Of a DNA stretch of 32,051 bases, positions 23,354-30,901 are shown piece after piece; position 1 is the stretch's first letter, and the number at the start of each line of letters is the position of its first letter. The stretch spans positions 1 through 32,051 of the forward strand of contig JALSNQ010000018.1 in NCBI GenBank assembly GCA_026986905.1, written 5' to 3'. The DNA is from Thermofilaceae archaeon (GTDB taxonomy: Archaea; Thermoproteota; Thermoprotei; Thermofilales; Thermofilaceae). The position numbers and the translations under genes were made by a program. The notes under the pieces are model-generated. The model saw nothing but the letters and a program-made list of their open reading frames with translations, did no database searches and was not told the origin of the DNA.

Positions 23354-23716
23354 ATGGCGTACCAGGACATCGACGACTACAGCTATCTGGGAGAGGGCGA
23401 GAAGCCGAGCGGCGTGCTGCTGGCAATGACGGCAGCCCCGCTAATACTAGACGCAGCTATATTCCTGCTCACCGACGGGTTTAGCACGCATCCCCATTTC
23501 CCTCATTTTCTCTACATGATAGTGACCATAGCGTTGGCGATCATAGCAGTAGTCGTCTCCATATTCGCCTACCTGCTGGCTAGAGACGAAGAGCCCGAGT
23601 GGGGCGACGTGCTGCCCTTCAAGGTGGTTGAAGGGGTAAACCTCGCTTCGCTCCTAGTAGCACTCCTCTTCGCATTCCTAATAATCTACATGTATTATCT
23701 CAACCCGGCAAAGTAG
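23354..23716 (+). CDS. small three-helix membrane protein
   Basis: A 120-residue protein I do not recognise. It has an acidic, tyrosine-rich head (MAYQDIDDYSYLGEGEK), then three membrane helices at about 20-40, 53-76 and 92-116, with a charged loop (RDEEPEWGD) between the second and third. No enzymatic or transport motif is visible. The ATG lies 2 bases after the lysK stop, so it is co-transcribed with the synthetase, but nothing in it suggests translation. It converges on the coiled-coil gene with only 11 bases between the stop codons. Confidence 0.65.
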   Translation: MAYQDIDDYSYLGEGEKPSGVLLAMTAAPLILDAAIFLLTDGFSTHPHFPHFLYMIVTIALAIIAVVVSIFAYLLARDEEPEWGDVLPFKVVEGVNLASLLVALLFAFLIIYMYYLNPAK

Positions 23717-23727
23717 TAGTGAAAAAC

Positions 23728-25617
23728 TCACTGCGCCGAGCAGCCCTCCTTAGCTTTTTTAAGCTCCTCCTCGAGCCTCCTCTTCTCCTCCTCTAAGCGG
23801 CGCACAGCCTCCTCTAGCTCTGCCAACCTCGCCTCCTTCTCCGCTAGACGTCTCTCGCGCTCCTCAAGCTCGGCCTTCTTAGCCTCCAGCCTCTCCCTGA
23901 GTTCGGCGAGCGCGTTCTCCTTCGCGGCCACCATCCTCTGATATCCCACGAGTTCACGCTCCTTGTCGAGAAGCCTCTTCTCCCACTCGGCTAGCCTCTC
24001 ATGCTCCCTCAGCAGCTTATCCCTATAAGGCTCGAGCTCCTCGCGAATCATCCTCTCCTTTTCCCTTATCTCATCCTCTAACTGCTTAAGCCTAGCCTCT
24101 TTCTCCTCAAGCTCTCTGCGCACCTCCTCCAGCTTTGAGTAGAGCTTATTCACCTTAACCTCCTTCTCGGCAAGCTCCTTCTCCTTAGCCGTTAACGCCT
24201 CAACCTTCTCCGTATAAGCCTTCTCCCGTTCTCTGAGATCCTCCTCCCACTTTCTAAGCCTCTCCTCCAATTCTTTAAGCACGTTCTCCTTGTTCGAGAG
24301 CTCTATGCGGAGCCTCCTAAGCTCCTCGTCCTGACTCGCGAGTCCCTCTTCGTAACTCTTAAGCTCTGCCTCCTTCCTTGCAAGCTCAGCGATCTTCTTG
24401 TTTATCTCGGCCTCCCTGTCCTCGAGGAACTTTATGTGCTCTATTAGCTCCCTAACCCTATCCTGGAGCTCTGCCAGAGCCTTGTTGCCCTCTTCGCCGA
24501 CCTTCGCTATAATTTCGCTCTTCTCCTTTAGATCGCTTAGACCCGATTCCAGTAGTTCGCCGTGCTTAGAGAGGCCCTGCTCTAGGAGAAGCCTATTTTC
24601 ACGCTCCCTTTCATCGAGTAGGGAGAGTAGCTCCTGCATCGACCCGCTTATAATGTTCTTTACCTCCTCTAGGCCGCTTTTCAACAGCTGGGAGAGCTCA
24701 CCCCTCCCCGTCTCGATGGAAGATTTTATGTCTCCAAGCCCCTTCTCCAATGAACCGCTTATTTCCCCTAAGCCGGCCTCTATCACACCCTTATGCTCCT
24801 CCAAGCCGTGTGTTAGCGCCTCATTTAGCTCAGATAAGCCGTTCTCGAGAGTAGCAGATATATTCTCTGCGATATCGCTTATCTTCCTAGTAGCCTCTAG
24901 GAAGGCCTTCTCCTTTTCCCCTACAAGCCTCTCCCTCTCAGCGAGCCTCTTCTCACGTTCCTCGACATCCCTGATACGCTCGTTCAATAGCTGGGCTTTC
25001 GCGGAAAGCTTAGAGTACTCGTCTACAAGCGATGTATACTTCTCTACCGCTTCCTCGAGCTTGCCGTAAATCTCGGCTAGCTTAGTGTTCGCCTCTTCGA
25101 ATACACTTCTCCCCTTATCTATCATCTGCCCAAAAGCTTCCTGTCTCTGCGCATCCCTCTCCTCAACGGATAATATAGTCTTCTCGAGGTGCTCTATGAC
25201 CGCCGAGACATTGGCCAGGGAATCCTTCACCATGTCAAGGGTCTCCGAAACCGTGGAGAGACCCTGGATACCGCTCCTAAGCTCCTTCTCAGCCTGCTCG
25301 AGCCTACTTATCTCGTCCTGGAGAACCTGCGTCGCCCTAACTATATCGCCGCGGGCCCCCTCAATGCTCACAGCCTGCCTGTTTACAAGCTCTACAAGGT
25401 CGGCAAGCGTGTTCTTCTGATCCTCGAGGATCGCCGCGAGCCTCGCCTGTAAAGCCTCCACTTCACGCGATACCTCGGCCGACAGCTGGTCCCTAAGGCC
25501 CTCGGGGAGCGCCTCCAGCCTAGCCCTAAGCGCGTCGACGCTTTCCTTGAGCTCCTCGACCTCTGACAACACGTCGGCTAGTGTTATCTCCTCCTTCTTT
25601 TTCCTGAAAAACGCCAT
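23728..25617 (-). CDS. long coiled-coil protein with 11-residue glycine repeat (629 aa)
   Basis: Almost the entire chain is predicted coiled coil: long heptads rich in E, K, R and L, especially 380-620, with no Walker motif or other ATPase signature, so it is not an SMC or Rad50 protein. The head is MAFFRKKKEEITLADVLSEV and the tail KEGCSAQ. Residues 257-361 break the heptad pattern: glycines occur exactly every 11 residues (260, 271, 282, 293, 304, 315, then 348 and 359 in the same phase) in units like AGLGEISGSLE. Such hendecads form right-handed coils or membrane-surface helices. The ATG at 25617 has its own TATA-like box upstream. A structural role in nucleoid, envelope or cell shape is a guess. 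Confidence 0.7.
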   Translation of the reverse strand: MAFFRKKKEEITLADVLSEVEELKESVDALRARLEALPEGLRDQLSAEVSREVEALQARLAAILEDQKNTLADLVELVNRQAVSIEGARGDIVRATQVLQDEISRLEQAEKELRSGIQGLSTVSETLDMVKDSLANVSAVIEHLEKTILSVEERDAQRQEAFGQMIDKGRSVFEEANTKLAEIYGKLEEAVEKYTSLVDEYSKLSAKAQLLNERIRDVEEREKRLAERERLVGEKEKAFLEATRKISDIAENISATLENGLSELNEALTHGLEEHKGVIEAGLGEISGSLEKGLGDIKSSIETGRGELSQLLKSGLEEVKNIISGSMQELLSLLDERERENRLLLEQGLSKHGELLESGLSDLKEKSEIIAKVGEEGNKALAELQDRVRELIEHIKFLEDREAEINKKIAELARKEAELKSYEEGLASQDEELRRLRIELSNKENVLKELEERLRKWEEDLREREKAYTEKVEALTAKEKELAEKEVKVNKLYSKLEEVRRELEEKEARLKQLEDEIREKERMIREELEPYRDKLLREHERLAEWEKRLLDKERELVGYQRMVAAKENALAELRERLEAKKAELEERERRLAEKEARLAELEEAVRRLEEEKRRLEEELKKAKEGCSAQ

Positions 25618-25645
25618 AGCTACCCTGTGCTATACTTAAGTCTCC

Positions 25646-25656
25646 GATATAATAAG
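25646..25656 (-). promoter_or_regulatory. TATA-like box for the 629-residue coiled-coil gene
   Basis: The minus strand reads CTTATTATATC, 29-39 bases before the ATG at 25617, within the 64-base gap after the 229-residue coiled-coil gene. It suggests that the longer gene can be transcribed on its own. Confidence 0.45.
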
Positions 25657-25681
25657 TAAATCTTGGAAAATAGCTTTTAAC

Positions 25682-26371
25682 TCAGCGCTCCCCAACCTCC
25701 GAGAGGGGAGCGGCTGCACCCCCCTTAAGGATCCTCTCTATAGCCGCGAGCCGCGTCAAAACCTCGCCGAACATGGCCTGCGTCTCCCTGTTTGCAGCCA
25801 CGAGATCCGTCTCAAGCCTGTCGACACGCGATGAGAGCTCCGCTATCAACGCCTCCATCTCCGAGACCTTGCTCCGGACAGAGCTTGTCTCGGCCTTCAC
25901 GTTGTTGGCGGTATCCTCTGAAAGGAGGCTTAGCTCCCTCATCTGGGCTCTAAGCGATGCAACGTCCGCATTCAATTCCTCGATACTCTTTTGAAGCTTC
26001 TCCATTCTACCCGTTATTCTCTCCAAGTAGAGATCGAGCGAAATCTTGATGTCCTTCGCGAACTTAGAGTTCGTGTCTTCGAGGCGGGATAGGAGGCCCT
26101 CTATCTCGCCCTCAAACTTCTCCCTCTCCTCGTGCATTATGTCCAAGTGCTTCTGCAGCGCGTCCTCCAAGCCGCCTATGGTCTTCTGCAGCTCTTCTAC
26201 GCGATCGTTCAGGTAGCTTACTGTGAGCTTGAGAGCGTCTATACCGTTGTTAAGCTTCCTCAACGCCTCAACGAGTACGTCGAGGTCCCCGGGGCCGATT
26301 TCAACCATCTCGATGTCGTCTTCTCCGGCCGCCACAACCCTCCGCCTGAAAAGACTAGTATCTCGCCCCAC
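25682..26371 (-). CDS. coiled-coil protein (229 aa)
   Basis: A helical protein with a basic head (MGRDTSLFRRRVVAAG), an acidic stretch (EDDIEMVEIGPGDLD) and then continuous coiled coil from about 30 to 215 with no catalytic motif. No family is recognised. The start is uncertain: a GTG at 26371 gives the full length, while a second GTG at 26335 follows GGAGG closely. The gene begins 21 bases after the end of the winged-helix gene and is followed by the longer coiled-coil gene, so the three probably act together. It could be a partner that joins with the 629-residue coil, or a phage-tail-like or cytoskeletal filament component. This is inference. Confidence 0.6.
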   Translation of the reverse strand: MGRDTSLFRRRVVAAGEDDIEMVEIGPGDLDVLVEALRKLNNGIDALKLTVSYLNDRVEELQKTIGGLEDALQKHLDIMHEEREKFEGEIEGLLSRLEDTNSKFAKDIKISLDLYLERITGRMEKLQKSIEELNADVASLRAQMRELSLLSEDTANNVKAETSSVRSKVSEMEALIAELSSRVDRLETDLVAANRETQAMFGEVLTRLAAIERILKGGAAAPLSEVGER

Positions 26372-26392
26372 TATTAACTCTAATCCAGGAGA

Positions 26393-26893
26393 TTACTGGG
26401 GCCCCGCCGCAGAAACCTTAGCCGACTTTACCTCTTCCACAAGCTTGGATAGCTTCTCCTCAAGCTCCGCCGAAAGCTCCGCCACGGCTTCACGCCCCTT
26501 CTCGCTCAGCTTGTAGTACGGCTTGTACAGCGTGAGATAGTTCTCGCCGACCACGTAGAGTGTCTCCACGAGCCCCTCCTCAACCAGCGTGGAGACGAGG
26601 TCGTCGAGCTCCTTAGAGATTGGGGGTCTGCCATAGAACTTAAATCCCAGCTTAACCCCATACTTGTTCTCCAGCAGGTACACCAACTCGTGAAGCCTCC
26701 TCTTGCTCACGGCCTTACCGTATATAGCGAGCAGCCTAAGGATTACCTCGCGGGATCCCTCCTTCTTCCTCCTTCTACGGGCCCTCTTGGCACGCTTCAC
26801 CTCGCCCCCCTTACCGGGAACGCCGCCCTCCTCACCGGGTTTTGAAGACTCCCCCCTAGATCTACGCTTCCTGGGCAATAGAAGACACCTCAC
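26393..26893 (-). CDS. winged-helix protein with basic N-terminal tail
   Basis: A 166-residue protein. The first 48 residues are strongly basic and low in complexity (GEVKRAKRARRRRKKEG), suited to nucleic-acid contact. Residues about 48-135 form a winged helix-turn-helix (REVILRLLAIYGKAVSKRR, ISKELDDLVSTLVEEGLVE, wing and YYKLSEKGRE), and the C-terminus is a short coiled coil. It resembles the winged-helix protein at 19155-19745. The GTG at 26893 is about 27 bases from a TATA-like box (leaderless); a TTG at 26878 after AGGTGAGGTG is an alternative start. First gene of the unit that includes both coiled-coil genes. DNA binding is likely; a role as regulator or chromatin anchor is inferred. Confidence 0.6.
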   Translation of the reverse strand: MRCLLLPRKRRSRGESSKPGEEGGVPGKGGEVKRAKRARRRRKKEGSREVILRLLAIYGKAVSKRRLHELVYLLENKYGVKLGFKFYGRPPISKELDDLVSTLVEEGLVETLYVVGENYLTLYKPYYKLSEKGREAVAELSAELEEKLSKLVEEVKSAKVSAAGPQ

Positions 26894-26907
26894 CTATATC
26901 AGAGACG

Positions 26908-26925
26908 TATACTTTTAGCTTTAAC
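26908..26925. promoter_or_regulatory. overlapping divergent TATA-like boxes
   Basis: Between the winged-helix gene (minus) and the zinc-finger gene (plus) only 44 bases remain. GTATACTTTTA (26908-26918) suits the plus-strand TTG at 26938, and its partner GCTAAAAGT on the minus strand (26922-26914) suits the GTG at 26893. The two boxes share bases, so only one may be occupied at a time. Confidence 0.4.
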
Positions 26926-26937
26926 GGGATCAGCCCC

Positions 26938-27198
26938 TTGGAGAAATGCGAGATATGCCTCACAAGGCCCGCCGAGTATACGTGCAGCCTGTGCGGTAGA
27001 AGGGTCTGCAGAGAGCACTACGACGAACATAAGGGCATATGCCACGCATGCAGGGAGACGCTGTGCCAGGTGTGCGGCTCTAAGCTAGCCATAGGCTACT
27101 GTAAATACTGTGGGAGACTCGTATGCGAGGACTGCAGCGTGGAGGAGGGGGCTGCGCTTGTATGCAAGGAGTGCGCGGCAAAGAGAGGCCTACTTTAA
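26938..27198 (+). CDS. tandem zinc-finger (B-box-like) small protein
   Basis: An 86-residue protein with 15 cysteines. Pairs at C4/C7, C16/C19, C35/C38, C43/C46, C55/C58, C63/C66 and C76/C79, together with Cys24, His27 and His31, can bind about four zinc ions in two cross-braced fingers. The first (CEIC...CSLC...CREHYDEH...CHAC) is like a B-box or AN1-type finger; the second repeats the CxxC ladder. Such proteins usually mediate protein contacts, sometimes in ubiquitin-like pathways; none is seen here. The start is a TTG at 26938 with no ribosome-binding site, about 25 bases from a TATA-like box. Its end overlaps the convergent membrane-protein gene by 9 bases. Confidence 0.65.
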   Translation: MEKCEICLTRPAEYTCSLCGRRVCREHYDEHKGICHACRETLCQVCGSKLAIGYCKYCGRLVCEDCSVEEGAALVCKECAAKRGLL

Positions 27199-27807
27199 GC
27201 GGGCCACTATGTATCCCTTCTTACGCTCGACAACCCTTATACCTGTGTAGTCGTCGTAGTAAAGCTTCAACTTAACTTCGCCGGGCTCTATACCGGCCTT
27301 CCTCGCCTCCCCTCTAAGCCTGGCTACAAGTATGTTAACCGCTTTTTGCAGCAAGGCCTCGTGCTTCTCGAGGACGTCGCCAGCCCCGGCATATATCGCC
27401 TTCACCTTCGCTGTAACGTAGAGTTTGAGAACATAGGATATGTTAAGCATGACGAGCGTCGCCAATAGGATATAAAACGTGAGAGCCTCGCTCGCCCCTA
27501 TGAACATTAGTACGGAGGCCCCTACGAGGCCTGCAAATGAGGCCGTAAGAAGCTGGGAGGCTACGCTATCATACCTCCTCAGCCTGGGAAAAAGCGGCGA
27601 GTTTAGCGGTACGGATGCTATCTCCTCAACGGCTTTCACAACGTCACTCCAGGGCTCGTCCTCGTACCCAAGGTCTTCGAGTATCTTCTTCGCCTCCAGG
27701 CCGTTGAACCTCCTCCTAGCTCTTAGGGAGTCGAGTAATTCTATCAGTTTTTTTATCTTCTTGGCCCGGCTCCGAGCCACCTCCACGGGGGAGTACTTCC
27801 GGCTCAA
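27190..27807 (-). CDS. two-helix membrane protein of unknown function
   Basis: A 205-residue protein with a basic, helical N-terminal part (1-80), two adjacent membrane helices near 84-104 and 108-130, and a C-terminal cytoplasmic domain of mixed helix and strand (VKLKLYYDDYTGIRVVERKKGY). With a hairpin in the membrane both ends face the cytoplasm. No family is recognised. The TTG at 27807 follows GGTGAA by 6 bases, and that site overlaps the stop of the CBS-protein gene, so it is co-transcribed with it. A membrane tether or sensor partner of the CBS protein is possible. Confidence 0.6.
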   Translation of the reverse strand: MSRKYSPVEVARSRAKKIKKLIELLDSLRARRRFNGLEAKKILEDLGYEDEPWSDVVKAVEEIASVPLNSPLFPRLRRYDSVASQLLTASFAGLVGASVLMFIGASEALTFYILLATLVMLNISYVLKLYVTAKVKAIYAGAGDVLEKHEALLQKAVNILVARLRGEARKAGIEPGEVKLKLYYDDYTGIRVVERKKGYIVARLK

Positions 27808-27813
27808 AAGGGT

Positions 27814-28623
27814 TCACCGGGTCTGCGTCCTCTCCATTCTACCCAGCTCGTCGGCTAGGAACAGGGTGAGGATATCGGTCTTGGTCACTATTCCGCTGAG
27901 CTCCTCGCCGTCCATCACCAGCACGGCTTTCTCGCCGCCAGCTAGCATCTGCGCCGCCTGCGCGGCACTCTCATCCGGGTGGAGGCTAGCGACGCTTCTC
28001 CTATACACGTCCGAGACCAGCGTCAACCTCGCCTTATGCTCCCTGTACCGCCACTCGACCTTCTCGTAGACCACGGCCATGTGGAGCAGCATGTCGACGT
28101 CGGTGACCAGCCCCACTACCCTGCCGCTATCCATGACTGGGAGAGCCGAGTAGCGGTACTTCATCAGGATGTCCCTTGCCCTGAGAAAGCTTTCGTCCAG
28201 GCCCACGGAGATAACGTTCCGGCTCATGACCTGGGACACGCTTATATTGCCGTACCTCTTGGCAACCGCCGCGACTATATCCTGCTTGGTGACTATCCCG
28301 TCGCCTACGAGAAGGAAGCCTATCTCCTCCTCAACCATCTTTTTAGCGGCGTCGACGAGGCTCCCCTCCGGGGGCACGCCTATGATCGGCTGGTTGGCGA
28401 AGCTGCTGGCCCTCAGGTGAGAGAGGTCAACGTTCCAGGTTCTCGCGGAGCCCAGCTTGAAAAGCATGTCCTTCTCTGAGAGCACGCCCCAGTATTCTCC
28501 ATCCCTTTTCAGCAGCACATGGCTTATCCCATGCCTCCTAATGGCCTCCAATACCTCGCTCAGCGAGGCATTCTTGTCGAGCACTACGGGCTTCCTGTTT
28601 ACCACGCTGCCCAGATCCGACAT
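27814..28623 (-). CDS. four-CBS-domain regulatory protein
   Basis: A 269-residue protein made of four CBS motifs in tandem (roughly 8-56, 72-125, 130-184 and 205-260) and no attached enzyme domain. Typical segments are HGISHVLLKRDGEYWGVLSEKDML, GIVTKQDIV, YSALPVMDSGRVVGLVTDVDML and AVLVMDGEELSGIVTKTDIL. Paired CBS motifs bind adenine nucleotides (AMP, ATP, SAM) and report energy or methyl-donor state; the ligand here is unknown. The ATG at 28623 is about 27 bases from a TATA box and has no ribosome-binding site, so it is probably leaderless. The following gene encodes a two-helix membrane protein. Confidence 0.88.
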   Translation of the reverse strand: MSDLGSVVNRKPVVLDKNASLSEVLEAIRRHGISHVLLKRDGEYWGVLSEKDMLFKLGSARTWNVDLSHLRASSFANQPIIGVPPEGSLVDAAKKMVEEEIGFLLVGDGIVTKQDIVAAVAKRYGNISVSQVMSRNVISVGLDESFLRARDILMKYRYSALPVMDSGRVVGLVTDVDMLLHMAVVYEKVEWRYREHKARLTLVSDVYRRSVASLHPDESAAQAAQMLAGGEKAVLVMDGEELSGIVTKTDILTLFLADELGRMERTQTR

Positions 28624-28645
28624 GTGTGTAGGAGATTTATGGGAC

Positions 28646-28654
28646 GTATTAAAT
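28646..28654 (-). promoter_or_regulatory. TATA box for the leaderless CBS-protein gene
   Basis: The minus strand reads ATTTAATAC, centred 27 bases before the ATG at 28623, in the 43-base gap after the uracil-DNA glycosylase gene. Transcription would begin at or beside the start codon. Confidence 0.5.
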
Positions 28655-28666
28655 GTTCCCGGGGGC

Positions 28667-29317
28667 TTAGAGGAAGTCGTCGAGCGTGTAGCCTCTACGG
28701 GCCCCGCCAGACACCTCTCTTATAAGCCTCGCTATCTCGTCGAAGTCTTTTTCCAGGAGATCCCTCAGCTTGGGATTGTAGAGGGCCGCGGCTGGGTGAA
28801 GCGTAGGGAAGAATACGGCCTCCCCCCACGGGGCCTTACCCCTGTAGACCCTTCCACGTATAGACATTATTGGCCCGGGCTTTTTGTTTAGGTAACGCTC
28901 TAGGACGTGCCTGGCGCTGTGCCTTCCAAGCATGACGACAAGCCTGGGCTTTATCGCGGATAGCTGCTCGTCGAGGTACGGCATACATGCCGCGATCTCA
29001 TTGGGCCTGGGATCCCTGTTGCCTGGGGGCCTGCACTTGACTATATTCGTAATGAATACCTCCGCCCTCGAGAGACCCCTCTTCTCCAGCATCTCCGTCA
29101 AGAGCCTACCAGCAACGCCCACGAAGGGGCGGCCCTTTAGATCCTCGTTCCTGCCCGGGGCTTCGCCTATAAACACTACTCCCCTGCAGGGATCCCCCTC
29201 CCCGGGCACGGTATTCGTCCTAGACTCCCAGAGAGGACACTTCCTGCACGTAGCTATGCGCTGCGCGATTTCGTCTAGCCTGCGCTCGGCATCACACCTT
29301 GACGTCGAGGAATGCAT
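28667..29317 (-). CDS. type-4 (Fe-S) uracil-DNA glycosylase
   Basis: Removes uracil from DNA, a major cytosine-deamination defence at high temperature. The 216-residue protein has motif GEAPGRNED (51-59), FVGVAG (65-70), the family segment TNIVKCRPPGNRDP (90-103) and the C-terminal LHPAA. The four [4Fe-4S] ligands Cys24, Cys27, Cys95 and Cys111 are all present. I choose the ATG at 29317: GGTGAG lies 6 bases before it and it overlaps the upstream dehydratase small-subunit gene by 26 bases; an in-frame start at 29380 would add 21 unlikely residues. It is the last gene of a unit with both phosphomevalonate dehydratase subunits, an arrangement with no evident biochemical link. Confidence 0.92.
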   Translation of the reverse strand: MHSSTSRCDAERRLDEIAQRIATCRKCPLWESRTNTVPGEGDPCRGVVFIGEAPGRNEDLKGRPFVGVAGRLLTEMLEKRGLSRAEVFITNIVKCRPPGNRDPRPNEIAACMPYLDEQLSAIKPRLVVMLGRHSARHVLERYLNKKPGPIMSIRGRVYRGKAPWGEAVFFPTLHPAAALYNPKLRDLLEKDFDEIARLIREVSGGARRGYTLDDFL

Positions 29318-29699
29318 CCTGCTCACCGACGTGCATCTCAGCCCTCCACCCACTCTCCAACCTTGAGGGGTCGACGCCATCCATGAGGGGTATGCCGGAG
29401 ATTAAGCAGCCGATTATTATGATCGGCTCGCTGGCCAGGTTCACTATGCCGGCCGGGGCAAGCCCTCGCTTGGCTAAACGTAGGAGAATATACGAGCCGA
29501 CGGTGCTCCCCTTCCCGTGGGGAAAAACGAGTATACGGCCGGCAACGCTCTCCCCCTCCAGCTCATGCCCCTTCTCGACTACTACGCCGCTCTCCGGGTC
29601 AACGCCCCCATAAAACGATATAGGCTCCCTCGAGACCAGGAGCGTGCCCTCTGCCTCACCTTCGACCAGAGGCCTGCCCCTAATCCTCACCTCCACCAC
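29292..29699 (-). CDS. phosphomevalonate dehydratase small subunit (aconitase X swivel domain)
   Basis: The swivelling domain of aconitase X as a separate 135-residue chain. Typical segments are FYGGVDPESGVV near 30, RILVFPHGKGSTVGSYIL (55-72), with the conserved serine/glycine loop, and ASEPIIIIGCLISGIPLMD. With the large subunit it dehydrates (R)-5-phosphomevalonate to trans-anhydromevalonate 5-phosphate in the archaeal mevalonate pathway to isoprenoids. The first in-frame start is the GTG at 29699, with further GTGs at 29696 and 29690, all within a GGTGGTGGAGGTG run, so the exact start is uncertain. It overlaps the large-subunit gene by 20 bases and uracil-DNA glycosylase by 26. Confidence 0.88.
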   Translation of the reverse strand: MVEVRIRGRPLVEGEAEGTLLVSREPISFYGGVDPESGVVVEKGHELEGESVAGRILVFPHGKGSTVGSYILLRLAKRGLAPAGIVNLASEPIIIIGCLISGIPLMDGVDPSRLESGWRAEMHVGEQDAFLDVKV

Positions 29700-30870
29700 C
29701 CGTCACGTAGTCTAGCAGTTCACGCCTGCTCATAAGCTTCACAGCATAGCCCTGGGCCGAGAGGTAGTACGCGGCCTTAGCTGAGTCGACAGCAACACCG
29801 CTGCCCAGAAAACTCCTTAGAGGAGACACCACCATGCATGTGTCGTAGAATATCCTAGCCCCGGCCTTCTCTGCACGCTTCTCGAGATCACCTAGCCTGC
29901 CCTTAAGCGCCCTAGCCGTAAACAACACGAGAGGCCTCCTGGCACCGCCGCGGCGCTCGATGTACGAGACTATATCCTCGAGTTCCCTACTGGAGAGGTG
30001 GGGGCAACCCAGCGCCGCGGCCTCAGGCTTTCCGTTAAAATATTCGAGAACCTCCTCCATGTCGCGTTTATCAACTGGTACCTCCTCCGCCCCCTCGACT
30101 ATGCGGGGCTCTTCCGGCGACACGCCGGGAATATACACGAGCCCCGTACCCCCGCTGGCGCCAACTGCAGCCAAGAATAGCTTTGCCTCCCAGGAACCCA
30201 TGGGCGGCAGGCCCTTGGCGACCGCCACCCTCTTTCCAGCAATTCTACCTAGGAGATACCCGGCTGCTTGGTGATAACCCTGGGCCACGAGGTCCCTTAC
30301 ATCCTCGAAGTCCACCACGAGGCTCGCCCTCCTGCCCTCGTCCGTGTGCAGCCCCACATATGGGGCCCGCCCCACTATCGCCTCGAATAGCGCTAGGGGG
30401 CCGCCCTCTCTATTGGTTCTCGCACCAAGGATGGAATTCGCGTAGAGCACAGCATTGCTCTCAGCCCAGGCCAAGTGTTCGCCCAGCCCCACCTTCCCGT
30501 AGAGATAGGGTGTACAGGTGAGCGCGGCCTCCACGCCCATGCTTATAAGGGCCTTCACGACCCTGGCCTGCTTCTCGGCGAAGCCCTCGTCTACACCCAT
30601 TTCACGCCAGTGCTCCATGTCCATGCCTGCCGGGTTAACGGTTGTTCTAACGGAGACCCTAGCACCCTTTGCCGCCAGCTCTTCCAGGAACTCTAGGCCC
30701 GCATCCCCGATATTCTTGTAGGATATGCCTGAGACATGGGCCCAGGTGACGGGTACGAGCCTTTCCGCGCCTAGCGCCTCGCCTACCTTCACCACCGCTC
30801 TCATGGCAAGCCTCACAGCCTCCCCGTATTCTCCGTCCAGCGCCTTCTCCTCGTAACTCGTGAGCTCCAT
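29680..30870 (-). CDS. phosphomevalonate dehydratase large subunit (aconitase X catalytic domain)
   Basis: The catalytic subunit of the archaeal phosphomevalonate dehydratase (396 residues), an Fe-S enzyme. Likely cluster ligands are Cys119 (ALTCTPYLYG), Cys289 (LGCPHLSS) and Cys345 (YDTCMVV). Other family segments are WAHVSGISYKNIGDAGLEF (43-61), TVNPAGMD (77-84), WAESNAVLYANSILGARTNREGGP (135-158) and GLHTDEGRR. It starts the unit at an ATG with no ribosome-binding site, about 36 bases after a TATA-like box. Its presence implies the dehydratase-type mevalonate route, not the eukaryotic phosphomevalonate kinase one. Small bacterial AcnX proteins can act on hydroxyproline derivatives, but the split subunits fit the archaeal enzyme. 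Confidence 0.9.
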   Translation of the reverse strand: MELTSYEEKALDGEYGEAVRLAMRAVVKVGEALGAERLVPVTWAHVSGISYKNIGDAGLEFLEELAAKGARVSVRTTVNPAGMDMEHWREMGVDEGFAEKQARVVKALISMGVEAALTCTPYLYGKVGLGEHLAWAESNAVLYANSILGARTNREGGPLALFEAIVGRAPYVGLHTDEGRRASLVVDFEDVRDLVAQGYHQAAGYLLGRIAGKRVAVAKGLPPMGSWEAKLFLAAVGASGGTGLVYIPGVSPEEPRIVEGAEEVPVDKRDMEEVLEYFNGKPEAAALGCPHLSSRELEDIVSYIERRGGARRPLVLFTARALKGRLGDLEKRAEKAGARIFYDTCMVVSPLRSFLGSGVAVDSAKAAYYLSAQGYAVKLMSRRELLDYVTGGGGED

Positions 30871-30901
30871 ACGGCGTCTAGCTAGGAAGTAAGCCTTCTA
30901 A

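Noticed and set aside
24398-25069. Plus-strand open frame of 223 codons rich in serine and leucine
   Set aside because: It is the antisense of a low-complexity coiled-coil gene (GAG/CTC-rich codons), which routinely leaves long open reverse frames.
23728-25617. SMC or Rad50-like protein
   Set aside because: No Walker A, Walker B or signature motif occurs at either end of the coiled coil.
27979-28479. Plus-strand frame of 166 codons opposite the CBS-protein gene
   Set aside because: The minus-strand product shows four CBS motifs across the same bases; the reverse product has no domain or start signal.
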